A stretch of 64,000 nucleotides of DNA from the NCBI GenBank assembly GCA_934725575.1, contig CAKVCK010000004.1, positions 1 through 64,000 on the forward strand. The letters run 5' to 3'. Positions 43,394 through 53,279 of the stretch are shown in pieces (positions within the stretch are counted from its first letter, which is position 1; every line of letters begins with the position of its first letter). Both the position numbers and the translations under genes were made by a program. Below the pieces are notes generated by a model. That model saw only the letters and a list, made by a program, of their open reading frames with translations, was not told the DNA's origin and did no database searches. Source of the DNA: an uncultured Bacteroidales bacterium. GTDB lineage: Bacteria > Bacteroidota > Bacteroidia > Bacteroidales > UBA932.

Positions 43394-46300
43394 ATGTTAA
43401 AAAAAATCGTAACGACCCTGCTGGTCGTTCTCGGACTATGCACTGCCATCAATGCTCAAGAGGTGGAAGTGAAAGGAACCGTCACAGACCAGGCAGGGGA
43501 ACCGGTTGTCGGTGCCTCCATCATGGTGGAGGGGACGACTGACGGTACATCAAGCGACGTGGATGGCCACTATTCCATCAAGGTGCCGTCCAATGCGACA
43601 TTGTCGGTGTCATCCATCGGATTTACAGACCAGAAAATCCAGGTCAATGGAAGGGCCCAGATCGACATTGTCATGAAAGAAGACACCCAATCTTTGGAAG
43701 GAGTCATCGTAGTCGCCTTCGGTACGGCGAAAAAGGAGGCCTACACCGGTTCGGCAGCCGTCATCAAGTCTGATGACATCTCGAAAAGCCAGCAGTCGAA
43801 CGTGGCGCAGGCACTGGTCGGCAAAGTCGCGGGAGTGCAGATCTCCAACACATCAGGGCAACCGGGTTCAAGCCCATCCATCCGAATCCGTGGATTCAGC
43901 TCCCTTAACGCAGGGAACGACCCTCTTTGGATTGTCGATGGCATGCCTTACTCCGGAGACCTTAACAACTTGAATCCTAATGACATCGAGTCCATGACCG
44001 TGCTTAAGGACGCGGCGTCCAACTCGCTCTATGGAGCCAGAGGAGCCAACGGTGTCGTAATGGTGACCACAAAGAAAGCGAAATCCAAGGACGCGGTCAT
44101 CACGGTGGATGCGAAATGGGGAGTGAACTCCAGGGCTGTAAAGGATTATGACTACATAAAGAATCCTGCCCTCTACTACGAGACACAGTATAATGCATTG
44201 AAGAACTATTATCTGGACTCAGGAATGAGCGAGACCGCGGCTCACGCCAAAGCCAACAGCGTGGTCGCAGGTCCGACTGATGACGGGGGTCTCGGGTACC
44301 AGGTCTTCCAGGTTCCTGACGGACAAGAGTTCATAGGAGTCAACGGCAAGGTGAATCCGGCAGCCGTCCTTGGGCGCAGGGTTGTGTATGGAGGCAAGGA
44401 ATACTACCTCCAGCCTGACGACTGGACCAAGGCCGCCTACAGAGAATCTCTACGCCAGGAGTATAACGCAAGCATAGCCGGCACGTCAGACAGGATATCC
44501 GCCTACGCCTCATTCGGCTACCTGAAAAACGAGGGAATCGTGTACAATTCCGACATGGAGCGCTACACAGCCAGGGCCCGCATGGACTATCAGGCCAAAT
44601 CATGGCTCAAGTTCGGGACCAACGCAAGCTACTCTCACTTCACTTACAACCAGATCAGCGACAGCGGCGAAAGCAACTCATCCGGCAACGTATTCGCCTT
44701 CACCTCAGCGGTAGGACCTATATACCCACTGTACATACGTGACGGAGAAGGCAATGTCCGCTACTCAGAGGATGGGATAAAACTTTACGACTATGGTAGC
44801 GGAGACAATGCCGGGATGGTCCGCTCACTATTCCCGAACAGCAACGCCCTTTCGGAGACACGCCTTAACAAATCTCTTTCAGAAGGAAACGCATTCAATG
44901 GAACAGGCTTCATCGATGTCACTTTCCTGAAGAACTTCAAGTTCACATTCAATGGCGGCGTGTCGCTGGACGAGACAAGGATGACTTCCACAAGGAATCC
45001 ATGGTTCGGCCAATTCGCCAGTGAGAAAGGAATGGTGTCCAAGGGGCATCAAAGGCAGTTCGATGTGAACCTTCAGCAGATCCTGAACTACACCAAGCAG
45101 TTCGACAGGCACAATCTCAATGTCATGATCGGACACGAGTCGTATCAGGCAAGGACTTACGCACTGTCAGCGGGCAAGAGCCACATGCTTACGCAGGATA
45201 ACGACGAGCTTGCGGGAGCCATCATTGACACCCAGAACGCGAACTCCTACCGTACTGAATATTTCAATGAAGGCTACTTCTCCCGTGTCATGTACGATTT
45301 CGACAACAAGTATTTCTTCTCTGGATCTTTCCGTCGGGATGCCTCCTCCCGCTTCCATCCGAAACACAGGTGGGGTAACTTCTGGTCCCTCGGTGGAGCC
45401 TGGATCCTGAACAGGGAGAACTTCCTCAGTGGCACCTACAACTGGCTGGACAACCTCAAGTTGAAGGCATCCATCGGTTCACAGGGCAACGACAACATCG
45501 GAAATTTCAGATACACCGACACTTACAGCATTGAGAACGCTAATGGTTTTGTCTCGACTGTGTTCCAGTCAAAAGGCTCTGAAAAAATCACTTGGGAGAC
45601 CAACACGAACGTCAACACCGGTCTTGAGTTCAGTTTCCTGAACGGATTGGTGTCCGGAAGCGGAGAGTACTTCTACAGGAAGACAACCGACATGCTTCTG
45701 TCATTCCCCGTGGCGCCGTCAATGGGATATTCATCATACTATGCGAATGTCGGAGATATGCGGAACAGCGGAATCGAGCTGGAAGTCAATGTCACTCCCG
45801 TACGCAGCGAGAAAGTCCAATGGAACGTGAATCTCAACATGACCCATCTCCGCAACAAGATAACGATGCTCCCGGAAGAGCGCCGTACCAAGACGGTGGA
45901 CGGTTACTCAGGATTCGTGAGCGGATCGACCTTCTACGGAGAGGGACTTCCGATGTACACCTTCTATATGAAGAAATATGCCGGTGTCTCCAAGGAGGGA
46001 AAGTCCATGTGGTACATGGATGTGACGGATGACAGCGGAAAAGTCAGCAGAGAGACGACCACTGAATATACCTCCGCCACCGACTACCTTTGCGGCAATC
46101 CTATTCCCGACCTTTACGGAGGATTCGGCACAGATCTGAAATTCTTAGGATTCGATTTCAGCATAGCCTTCACGTATCAGATCGGCGGACTCGCCTACGA
46201 TTCAGGATATGCCGCGGCCATGTACTCCCCTGCCAACAAATCAACGGGACAGAACTGGCACAAGGATATTCTGAAGGCATGGAGCAAGGACAACACCTCC

Positions 46301-46597
46301 TCCAACATTCCACGGCTCCAATACGAGGATCAGGATCAGAACGCCTCTTCCGACAGGTTCCTTACAGACGCGAGCTATCTGAACCTCCAGAACATCAATT
46401 TCGGATACACTCTGCCGGAAAGGGTGACAAAGACGTTCGGCGTGGACAGAATCAGGATCTACCTGTCATGTGAGAACGTCTGGTACATCTCAAGAAGACA
46501 AGGTTTCGACCCACGATATTCCTACAGCGGATCGACCTCGCAGGCGGCATATTCCCCTGTAAGAACGGTTTCAGGTGGTATCAATTTTCAGTTTTAA
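43394..46597 (+). CDS. SusC/RagA family TonB-linked outer membrane protein (locus 3)
   Basis: A protein of 1067 residues. Signal peptide to INAQ (about 22), carboxypeptidase-regulatory-like domain (GEPVVGASIMVEGTTDG), TonB plug (IVVAFGTAKKEAYTGSA, SLYGARGANGVVMVTTKK), and a barrel ending in VSGGINFQF. No STN domain, so no FecR-type signalling is expected and none is encoded nearby. The stop codon overlaps the start of susD by one base (TAATG), which indicates translational coupling. The neighbouring subtilase lipoprotein suggests peptide import like RagAB. That is inference. Confidence 0.97.
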   Translation: MLKKIVTTLLVVLGLCTAINAQEVEVKGTVTDQAGEPVVGASIMVEGTTDGTSSDVDGHYSIKVPSNATLSVSSIGFTDQKIQVNGRAQIDIVMKEDTQSLEGVIVVAFGTAKKEAYTGSAAVIKSDDISKSQQSNVAQALVGKVAGVQISNTSGQPGSSPSIRIRGFSSLNAGNDPLWIVDGMPYSGDLNNLNPNDIESMTVLKDAASNSLYGARGANGVVMVTTKKAKSKDAVITVDAKWGVNSRAVKDYDYIKNPALYYETQYNALKNYYLDSGMSETAAHAKANSVVAGPTDDGGLGYQVFQVPDGQEFIGVNGKVNPAAVLGRRVVYGGKEYYLQPDDWTKAAYRESLRQEYNASIAGTSDRISAYASFGYLKNEGIVYNSDMERYTARARMDYQAKSWLKFGTNASYSHFTYNQISDSGESNSSGNVFAFTSAVGPIYPLYIRDGEGNVRYSEDGIKLYDYGSGDNAGMVRSLFPNSNALSETRLNKSLSEGNAFNGTGFIDVTFLKNFKFTFNGGVSLDETRMTSTRNPWFGQFASEKGMVSKGHQRQFDVNLQQILNYTKQFDRHNLNVMIGHESYQARTYALSAGKSHMLTQDNDELAGAIIDTQNANSYRTEYFNEGYFSRVMYDFDNKYFFSGSFRRDASSRFHPKHRWGNFWSLGGAWILNRENFLSGTYNWLDNLKLKASIGSQGNDNIGNFRYTDTYSIENANGFVSTVFQSKGSEKITWETNTNVNTGLEFSFLNGLVSGSGEYFYRKTTDMLLSFPVAPSMGYSSYYANVGDMRNSGIELEVNVTPVRSEKVQWNVNLNMTHLRNKITMLPEERRTKTVDGYSGFVSGSTFYGEGLPMYTFYMKKYAGVSKEGKSMWYMDVTDDSGKVSRETTTEYTSATDYLCGNPIPDLYGGFGTDLKFLGFDFSIAFTYQIGGLAYDSGYAAAMYSPANKSTGQNWHKDILKAWSKDNTSSNIPRLQYEDQDQNASSDRFLTDASYLNLQNINFGYTLPERVTKTFGVDRIRIYLSCENVWYISRRQGFDPRYSYSGSTSQAAYSPVRTVSGGINFQF

Positions 46598-48252
46598 TGG
46601 AAAGAATGAAGAATATTATAGGACTATCAGCCGCGGCGGCACTCTCTGCCATCATGCTGAACGGATGCATCAAGGAAGCGATCCCGACATCCGTCGCCAC
46701 TCAGGATCAGGTGACGCTTGAGACCACAATCGAGGGCATCCCGGCGGCGCTGGTACAGGCAGGCTCGACAGGTTACGGTCTGCCATGGGATTTCGGACTC
46801 CCGGCGATCCACATCGCCACGGAATCCATGACAGGGGACATGGTCATCTCCGGGAACACCGGATACGACTGGTTCTCCCAGTGGGGCAGCAACATCGCCC
46901 TCGGATCAGAATACGCTGTTGGAGCGCTGACATGGAACAACTACTACAAGTGGATCATGGCGGCAAACAACGTGATCAAACTCATCGACACCACGGACTT
47001 CTCCGCTCTCGATGACACACAGAGGAAATATCTCGGCTTCGCGTACGCCTACAGGGCAATGTTCTACTTCGACCTCACACGATTGTACGAGTTCAAAAAG
47101 AACAACTACACGGAAGGTGAGAATGTGTTGGGACTCGGTGTGCCGGTTGTGCTTCCGGAGACAACCGAGGCTCAGGCGAAGAACAACCCAAGAGCCACAG
47201 TCTCAGATATTTATGACAATATCATATTCCCAGATCTCGACAACGCCGAGGCTCTTCTGTCCGGATACAAGGCATCAGACAGGTACAACATCAGCTTGGC
47301 GGTGGTTTACGGGATGAAGGCAAGGGCATTCCTTGAGCGTGGCACAGCGTTCGATGATGCGGCCGACAATGCAAATGCGGCCAAGGCCTACGCCTCCGCC
47401 GCGGAGTTCGCGCGCAAAGCCATCACAACCAGCGGCTGCACCCCTTTGACACAAAGCCAATGGGAGGATCCCGTCAACGGTTTCAACAACGCGGCGTCCA
47501 ACAACGCCTGGATGTGGGCTCTTGCACTGCCAAGCGAGAGTGTGTCCAACCTAATGTGCTTCACCGCTCACATGAGTTCCGAGAACGATTGGAGCGCATA
47601 CGGCTACGACACAGGACGAGCCATCAACAGAAACCTCTTCAACAGCATAAACAACTACGACTTCCGCAAGCATTCATGGCTGGCTCCTGACCGTGAATAT
47701 TCATACAAGAGCTGCCGTGAGGACGGAAAGGCCTATTTCAAGGACAATCTCAAGAGTTACACCAACATCAAGTTCCGCCCCGCACAAGGCAACTACAAGG
47801 AGTACAAGGTTGGAGGTGCGGCCGACCACTGCATGATGCGCGTGGAGGAGATGTACTTCATCGAAGCGGAGGCAATATCGCACATCGATCTTCAGGAAAG
47901 TGTGAGACTGCTGAACTCTTTCATGAACAACTATCGCATGACGGACGGTGTGGAGTACGACTGCACCACCAAGGCCTCCACGCTGAAGGGATTCACCAAT
48001 GAACTGATTCTGCAGAAGCGTGTGGAGTTCTGGGGCGAAGGGATCGTGATGTTTGACATGAAGCGTCTGGACATTTCCTCCAGACGAGGCTATGTCGGGA
48101 CAAACGCGCCGGCCTCCTACCGCATAAACTGCGAGGGACGCGCTCCTTACTGGAACTTTGTGATCTCAAGAGGAGAGACTCAGAACAACCCTGCGGTGGC
48201 CTCTCAGAACAATCCTGACCCATCAAACAAGGTTGAGCTCTGGAAAGGTTAA
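46597..48252 (+). CDS. SusD/RagB family nutrient-binding lipoprotein (locus 3)
   Basis: A protein of 551 residues. The lipobox LNGC gives an acylated Cys at about 24. Typical SusD segments: YKWIMAANNVIKLID, YLGFAYAYRAMFYFDLTRLYEF, VEEMYFIEAEAISHIDLQESVRLLNSFM and LILQKRVEFWGEGIVMFDMKRL. The start overlaps the susC stop codon. It forms the lid of the SusC3 pump. Confidence 0.97.
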   Translation: MERMKNIIGLSAAAALSAIMLNGCIKEAIPTSVATQDQVTLETTIEGIPAALVQAGSTGYGLPWDFGLPAIHIATESMTGDMVISGNTGYDWFSQWGSNIALGSEYAVGALTWNNYYKWIMAANNVIKLIDTTDFSALDDTQRKYLGFAYAYRAMFYFDLTRLYEFKKNNYTEGENVLGLGVPVVLPETTEAQAKNNPRATVSDIYDNIIFPDLDNAEALLSGYKASDRYNISLAVVYGMKARAFLERGTAFDDAADNANAAKAYASAAEFARKAITTSGCTPLTQSQWEDPVNGFNNAASNNAWMWALALPSESVSNLMCFTAHMSSENDWSAYGYDTGRAINRNLFNSINNYDFRKHSWLAPDREYSYKSCREDGKAYFKDNLKSYTNIKFRPAQGNYKEYKVGGAADHCMMRVEEMYFIEAEAISHIDLQESVRLLNSFMNNYRMTDGVEYDCTTKASTLKGFTNELILQKRVEFWGEGIVMFDMKRLDISSRRGYVGTNAPASYRINCEGRAPYWNFVISRGETQNNPAVASQNNPDPSNKVELWKG

Positions 48253-48271
48253 CATTTAAACACATCTGGAA

Positions 48272-50755
48272 ATGAAATCATTCAGACACATATTATTGAT
48301 GACTTTGGCGACAGTCATGGTTTATGGCTGCTCCGAAGGGGAGGAATATACTCCTGGAACCCCTGAGGAGGAGAACACCTATGGCGTGTACTTCCCGACA
48401 CAGACGACTCCAACCACGGTGGAGATGGCGCCGGAGGAGAAGACAAGCGTCTCATATCGCATCCGAAGAAAGAAGACCGACGATGAGATCACTGTTCCCG
48501 TCAACGTCACCGCAAGCGAAAACGGAATATTCGTCATCGACCCTGTCGTGTTCAAAGCCGGTGAGAAAGAGACAAGCGTCAAGGTCAATTTCCCTGCGGC
48601 CAAGGTAGGCGTGACGTACGAATGCGTCATCAGCGTTGATGATCCTGAATATATCGCCGTCTACGGCCCATTGGAGACCAGCCTGACATTCTCTGTCACA
48701 AGGGCCGGCTGGAAGCTTGTCAAAAGCGCTGACGGAAAGTCGACGACCGGAAAATGGCGCGATGACATTATCTGTAGCCTCTACACATTAAGTGACAGCG
48801 GCTTCAATCCCAATCCGGAACTGGACGTGGAGATCTACGAGCGGGAGGACATGAAAGGCTACTACAGGATGAAGGTTTACGGAGGCAACGCTTTCATCAA
48901 AGCGTTCTCAGGAATGACCAACATCAGGATCGCCGAGAACAAGGATGCCTACACCTATGTGGACGCACGCAATCCCGAGAAAGTATTTCTCCCGATACAG
49001 ACAACAGGCATGACATTCAACAGCTCAAATGGTGAGATTTCGTTCGGCTCATATGTTCCCGAGAACTTCTCGCTGGACGAAAGCGCCGCACAGTACGGGA
49101 CGATGAAAGACAGCATCATCACATTCCCGACCAGAGGCATCATGGTGACTCTCTCAAGCCTGAACGGAGGCTGGTACAACGGCAACACCAACGGAATGAC
49201 ACGTGTCACCCTCCCTGGAACCCATGCGCCGGAATACACCGCGACATTGTCCAAGGGAGAGATGGGCGCGGATGGCATTCTTTACATCACAGCCAGGCTT
49301 TCGGCCGACATCAAAGCTCTTAAATACGCATTCTACGAAGGTGTGCTGGACGATGGAGAAGTCAGCCTTAAGGCACAGGATCTTAACGACAAGACGCTCC
49401 AGTTCGATGGAGAGGTCAAGGAGACATGCACAATGGGCGTAAGAGTCGGCAAGACAGGTAAGTACACTATGATCGGATGCGGCTACGATGAGAACGGCCA
49501 GATGCGCATGTACACATCCTTGACATTCGGTTACATAGCAAGAGGAGACAATAAGCCTGTCAACCTTACCTACGGCATAGAGCCGACATTCAGATATGCG
49601 GCGGAAGGCATCACACCAGACAACTCAGGATGCCTCTACGTCTATGGAGATGAGATAGAATCATTGAGGTACGGTCTGTACAAGACATCCAGAATCAAGG
49701 GATCAGACCTGAACAGACTTCTGGACAATTCCGGAATAGACTTCACAGAGGATCAGATCAAGGCTGTGAACAGCACGGGATTCAGTTCGATGATCAAGAA
49801 TCTGAACGGAGACAGCGGCTACACGCTTGTTGTACGTGCCGGCAACGGCTACACAACCTCGACAAGTTCCTTCGACTACAAGACGACAGGCACATTCAAT
49901 CCAGGCCTTGAATCTTACATCTACAATGAGTTCACCAAGGAACAGCCTTCCGTGGAATACCTCACCTCCACAAAATGGAACTACTATGCGATCAGCTATC
50001 TTGACGAGAAGCCTGTCCGCAGGCAATTCGAGCCGGTCACAATGCAGGTCAACACCAGCGAAAGCGCCAATGGCGAGTACTGGCTTGACATACACGGACT
50101 TCAGGGCTTCAAATTCGATCAAGCAGGTTCGATTTTCGGAATATATCTGCCGACCACCAAAGCATCAAATCTGAGATCGTACAACGGTGCGCTCTTGCTG
50201 TTCTCTGACCAGCAGAACACTCTCGGAGTCAAGAACGACGAGTTGGTGTTCACCGGATTCATGGCAGAGGAGGACCTTCAGAACATCTACGGAACCTCAG
50301 CCATGCTGTTCGGTCAGGTGGCCGATGGCTACCTGTACTGCGTGCCTAACCCTGTACTGCAGATCCAAGGCTACACTTTCAGCTACATGGCCTCAATCGG
50401 AATGACGACCTACAACACCTACGCACTCATGACTGACATGATGCTTGTGGACCCGGCAAAGGATATGGGCGGAATCACGAGCGCGGCTCTGGAAAACATA
50501 GCTAGACTTCGCAAGCAGGCGCTTGCTGGTTATTCCGTGAAGGTCGCCAACCACGTGGAACTTCCACAGTTCAGTGCCAAGACGATAGTCCCTAATGACC
50601 TCGGTGAGGCCCCGGCCGTGAACCTTGCCACAGACCTGACACCTACGGCGATGCCACAGACTAGAAAAGCAAGCGTTGACGTAGTGAGAACCAATGCGGA
50701 GGCGACAGGGAATATGGAAAATGATTTCAGATTCATCGGTATGCGCGCCTTCTAA
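48272..50755 (+). CDS. Large surface lipoprotein, Calx-beta/BACON-like N-terminus, unknown function
   Basis: A protein of 827 residues. Signal peptide with lipobox VYGC (Cys about 20), then SEGEEYTPGTPEEENT. The N-terminal about 45-145 reads like a Calx-beta-type or DUF4843-type sandwich (VSYRIRRKKTDDEITVPVNVT, VVFKAGEKETSVKVNFP). The remainder is beta-rich with several YVYG/YTLV-type strands and no recognised catalytic motif. Starts 19 nt after susD and ends 8 nt before the subtilase gene, so it is in the operon. Probably binds or presents the substrate. Confidence 0.65.
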   Translation: MKSFRHILLMTLATVMVYGCSEGEEYTPGTPEEENTYGVYFPTQTTPTTVEMAPEEKTSVSYRIRRKKTDDEITVPVNVTASENGIFVIDPVVFKAGEKETSVKVNFPAAKVGVTYECVISVDDPEYIAVYGPLETSLTFSVTRAGWKLVKSADGKSTTGKWRDDIICSLYTLSDSGFNPNPELDVEIYEREDMKGYYRMKVYGGNAFIKAFSGMTNIRIAENKDAYTYVDARNPEKVFLPIQTTGMTFNSSNGEISFGSYVPENFSLDESAAQYGTMKDSIITFPTRGIMVTLSSLNGGWYNGNTNGMTRVTLPGTHAPEYTATLSKGEMGADGILYITARLSADIKALKYAFYEGVLDDGEVSLKAQDLNDKTLQFDGEVKETCTMGVRVGKTGKYTMIGCGYDENGQMRMYTSLTFGYIARGDNKPVNLTYGIEPTFRYAAEGITPDNSGCLYVYGDEIESLRYGLYKTSRIKGSDLNRLLDNSGIDFTEDQIKAVNSTGFSSMIKNLNGDSGYTLVVRAGNGYTTSTSSFDYKTTGTFNPGLESYIYNEFTKEQPSVEYLTSTKWNYYAISYLDEKPVRRQFEPVTMQVNTSESANGEYWLDIHGLQGFKFDQAGSIFGIYLPTTKASNLRSYNGALLLFSDQQNTLGVKNDELVFTGFMAEEDLQNIYGTSAMLFGQVADGYLYCVPNPVLQIQGYTFSYMASIGMTTYNTYALMTDMMLVDPAKDMGGITSAALENIARLRKQALAGYSVKVANHVELPQFSAKTIVPNDLGEAPAVNLATDLTPTAMPQTRKASVDVVRTNAEATGNMENDFRFIGMRAF

Positions 50756-50763
50756 AAACAACA

Positions 50764-52791
50764 ATGACAACAGATATGCAAAAGAATAGTTTATTTTTGG
50801 TCCTGACAGTCCTGGCGATTGCATCCTGCGGAACATCCGTGTTGCAGGAGCCGGACAATGTCACACCAGATCCGATCTCTGCCAAGATCTGCAACACCTC
50901 TGACGATGCGGAAACAGGATTGCTGATAGTGAAGTTCAATGAAGAAGCCGTACCCGCCATAGAAAAGGCGGCGGCAGAGAGAATCGCGACAAGGTCTGCC
51001 GGAGCGGTCTGCGGAATTGACAATCTGGACATAGTACTTGATGAGCTTCATGCTGTCGGCATCGAGCGTGTGTTCCCCGTCAACAAATCAACCGAGGCAG
51101 AGACCAGGGCGGCCGGACTGCATAGGTGGTATGTCATCAGGTTCGCCGAAGGACAGAATCTGGACGAAGCCGCCAGCAGGCTTGCATCAGTCTCGGAAAT
51201 CACAAAACTTCAGTTCAGCGCGAAGCTTTGCAAGGCATCCGACACCAAGGTCTATCCGCTTTCCAGTTCGCAGGCTAATCCCGGAATGATAAAGTCGGAC
51301 TTCAACGACCCCCAGATTCCTTGGCAATGGCATTACATAAACAACGCAGACCTGGCCATCGCCTCCAATGCAAGAAAGGGCGCCGACATTGACGTGGCGG
51401 ACGCGTGGAAACTCACAGGCGGTGATCCCAGAATCATAGTCGCGGTGCTGGACGAAGGAGTCAAGTACACACATCCCGACCTCACCGCAAACATGTGGGT
51501 AAACGAGGCAGAGATCGACGGAGACGGGATCGACAACGATGGAGATGGCTATGTGGACGATGTCCACGGCTACAACTTTGTTGACGATGGACCTATCACC
51601 TGGAATGTCACAAAGAACGTAAGCGGCGTGCCTCAAAGCGACTCCGGTCATGGGACGCATGTGGCCGGAACCGTTGCCGCTGTTAACAACAACGGCATCG
51701 GCGTGGCCGGAATCGCCGGAGGAACAGGTAAAGGTGACGGCGTACGGATAATGTCCTGCCAGATCTTCTCAGGGACAGTGTCAACCAATGACTACAACAC
51801 AGCCAAGGCTGTCAAATATGCGACTGACCATGGTGCGACTATCCTTCAGTGCTCTTATGGTTACGCAAGTTCAAAGATGACATCCGACGCGGCCTTTGAG
51901 CAACAGTCCCCTCTTCTGTGCGAGGCTCTGAATTACTTCTTCAACAAGAAGAACTGTGACGCCATTGACGGCGGCATCGCGATATATGCGGCGGGCAACA
52001 CCGGCGAAAACACATCTAACTATCCAGGAGGCTACAGAGAGTGCATCTCCGTGACAGCGATCTCGCCTGACTACCTGCCTACGTACTACACCTGTTATGG
52101 TCCTGGATGCAACATCGCGGCCCCTGGCGGAGAAACCACCGGATTCTCGGGCGGGGAGCGCGCCGGCGTGCTTTCGACAATATGCTCGGAACTGAACAAC
52201 GGTGAGGATTACGGTTACATGCAGGGCACTTCGATGGCATGTCCCCATGTCTCAGGAGTTGCCGCACTCGGGTTGTCTTACGCCTTGGCCAAAGGCAAGC
52301 ATTTCACAAGGGACGAGTTCATCTCGATGCTTCTCACCTCAGTCAACGACATCGACTCCAGACTGGAAGGGATCAAGACCACCGGAAAGAAAATAGACCT
52401 TGAGGACTATGTGGGAAAGATGGGCACGGGGCTCATCGATGCCTACAAACTTCTGATGCAAGTCGAAGGAACGCCTTGCGTGACAGTCACGGCAGGTAAA
52501 GAGGAAGCCATAGCGTTGACAAGCATATTCGGAGGTTCGGCGCAGACCCTCACCTACACCGGGGTCTCAATGTCCGATGCCGACATGCAGAGACTCGGGC
52601 TACAGAAAAAGCCAGAGATGGTAAACGGGAAACTTGTCCTTACCTGCACCAACCAAGGCACCGCACGCATCACCGTCAAGGCTATAGGCGGCGGCACCAG
52701 CCTCGGATCCACCGAAGCGACAGGCGGAAAGGAAATCACCAAGGAGTTTTCCATTGTCTCACGTGAATCATCCAACGGCAGATGGTTATAA
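50764..52791 (+). CDS. Subtilisin-like (S8) serine protease, lipoprotein
   Basis: A protein of 675 residues. Signal peptide with lipobox IASC (Cys about 22; ATG 50776 is an alternative start). An inhibitor-like prodomain (about 45-160) includes ETGLLIVKFNEEAV and LHRWYVIRFAEGQN. The catalytic triad is Asp230 (VAVLDEGVKYTHPDL), His296 (DSGHGTHVAGT) and Ser490 (QGTSMACPHVSG), with the oxyanion Asn in YAAGNTGENT. A calcium-binding-like insert EIDGDGIDNDGDGYVDD follows the Asp motif. It should cleave proteins at the cell surface and supply peptides to SusCD3. Overlaps the next open frame by 10 nt, but the chosen start of the next gene lies 11 nt downstream. Confidence 0.95.
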   Translation: MTTDMQKNSLFLVLTVLAIASCGTSVLQEPDNVTPDPISAKICNTSDDAETGLLIVKFNEEAVPAIEKAAAERIATRSAGAVCGIDNLDIVLDELHAVGIERVFPVNKSTEAETRAAGLHRWYVIRFAEGQNLDEAASRLASVSEITKLQFSAKLCKASDTKVYPLSSSQANPGMIKSDFNDPQIPWQWHYINNADLAIASNARKGADIDVADAWKLTGGDPRIIVAVLDEGVKYTHPDLTANMWVNEAEIDGDGIDNDGDGYVDDVHGYNFVDDGPITWNVTKNVSGVPQSDSGHGTHVAGTVAAVNNNGIGVAGIAGGTGKGDGVRIMSCQIFSGTVSTNDYNTAKAVKYATDHGATILQCSYGYASSKMTSDAAFEQQSPLLCEALNYFFNKKNCDAIDGGIAIYAAGNTGENTSNYPGGYRECISVTAISPDYLPTYYTCYGPGCNIAAPGGETTGFSGGERAGVLSTICSELNNGEDYGYMQGTSMACPHVSGVAALGLSYALAKGKHFTRDEFISMLLTSVNDIDSRLEGIKTTGKKIDLEDYVGKMGTGLIDAYKLLMQVEGTPCVTVTAGKEEAIALTSIFGGSAQTLTYTGVSMSDADMQRLGLQKKPEMVNGKLVLTCTNQGTARITVKAIGGGTSLGSTEATGGKEITKEFSIVSRESSNGRWL

Positions 52792-52802
52792 AATTCTCTA
52801 AA

Positions 52803-53267
52803 ATGAAGCAAATACATTATTTCATCCACACATTGGCGGCACTTGCGATCTTCCTCTTCATCGGCTGTTCGCATGAGAACAAGGATCCTGAGGTCAACCC
52901 GGCCTTGGTCGGGGAATGGCACCTCACGGAATGGGCAGGAGATGAGCCGGACGGGGTAGATGTCTATCTGGAATTCCTGTCTGACGGCTGTTTCAACATC
53001 TACCAACATCTGGAAAGCAACACCTACGAACACCTTTCAGGAACATTCTCCGCAAGTTCTGACTTCATCACCGGGAACTACGATGACGGAGAAAGCTGGA
53101 ATTCGGGTTACCGCTTCAATGTCAGCACTGATGGATTGACACTTACGTTAACCTCTGACACCGGAGGCAATCTTGTCAGCGTCTACACCAAGGCAACGAT
53201 CCCTTCCGAGGTGAGAAACTCACCCGTTTCAAGGTCAGCCGCCTATTCACTCCCACGAACTCTGTAA
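52803..53267 (+). CDS. Small lipocalin-like lipoprotein
   Basis: About 154 residues from MKQIHYFIHTLAALA. The frame is open seven codons upstream, but ATG 52803 gives a proper signal peptide with lipobox FIGC. A lipocalin-type beta-barrel is suggested by LVGEWHLTEWAGDEP, YLEFLSDGCFNIYQHL and LTLTLTSDTGGNLV. Such domains bind small hydrophobic ligands or act as folding accessories. The role here is unknown. Co-transcribed with the protease. Confidence 0.6.
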   Translation: MKQIHYFIHTLAALAIFLFIGCSHENKDPEVNPALVGEWHLTEWAGDEPDGVDVYLEFLSDGCFNIYQHLESNTYEHLSGTFSASSDFITGNYDDGESWNSGYRFNVSTDGLTLTLTSDTGGNLVSVYTKATIPSEVRNSPVSRSAAYSLPRTL

Positions 53268-53279
53268 TTTGGAACAAAA

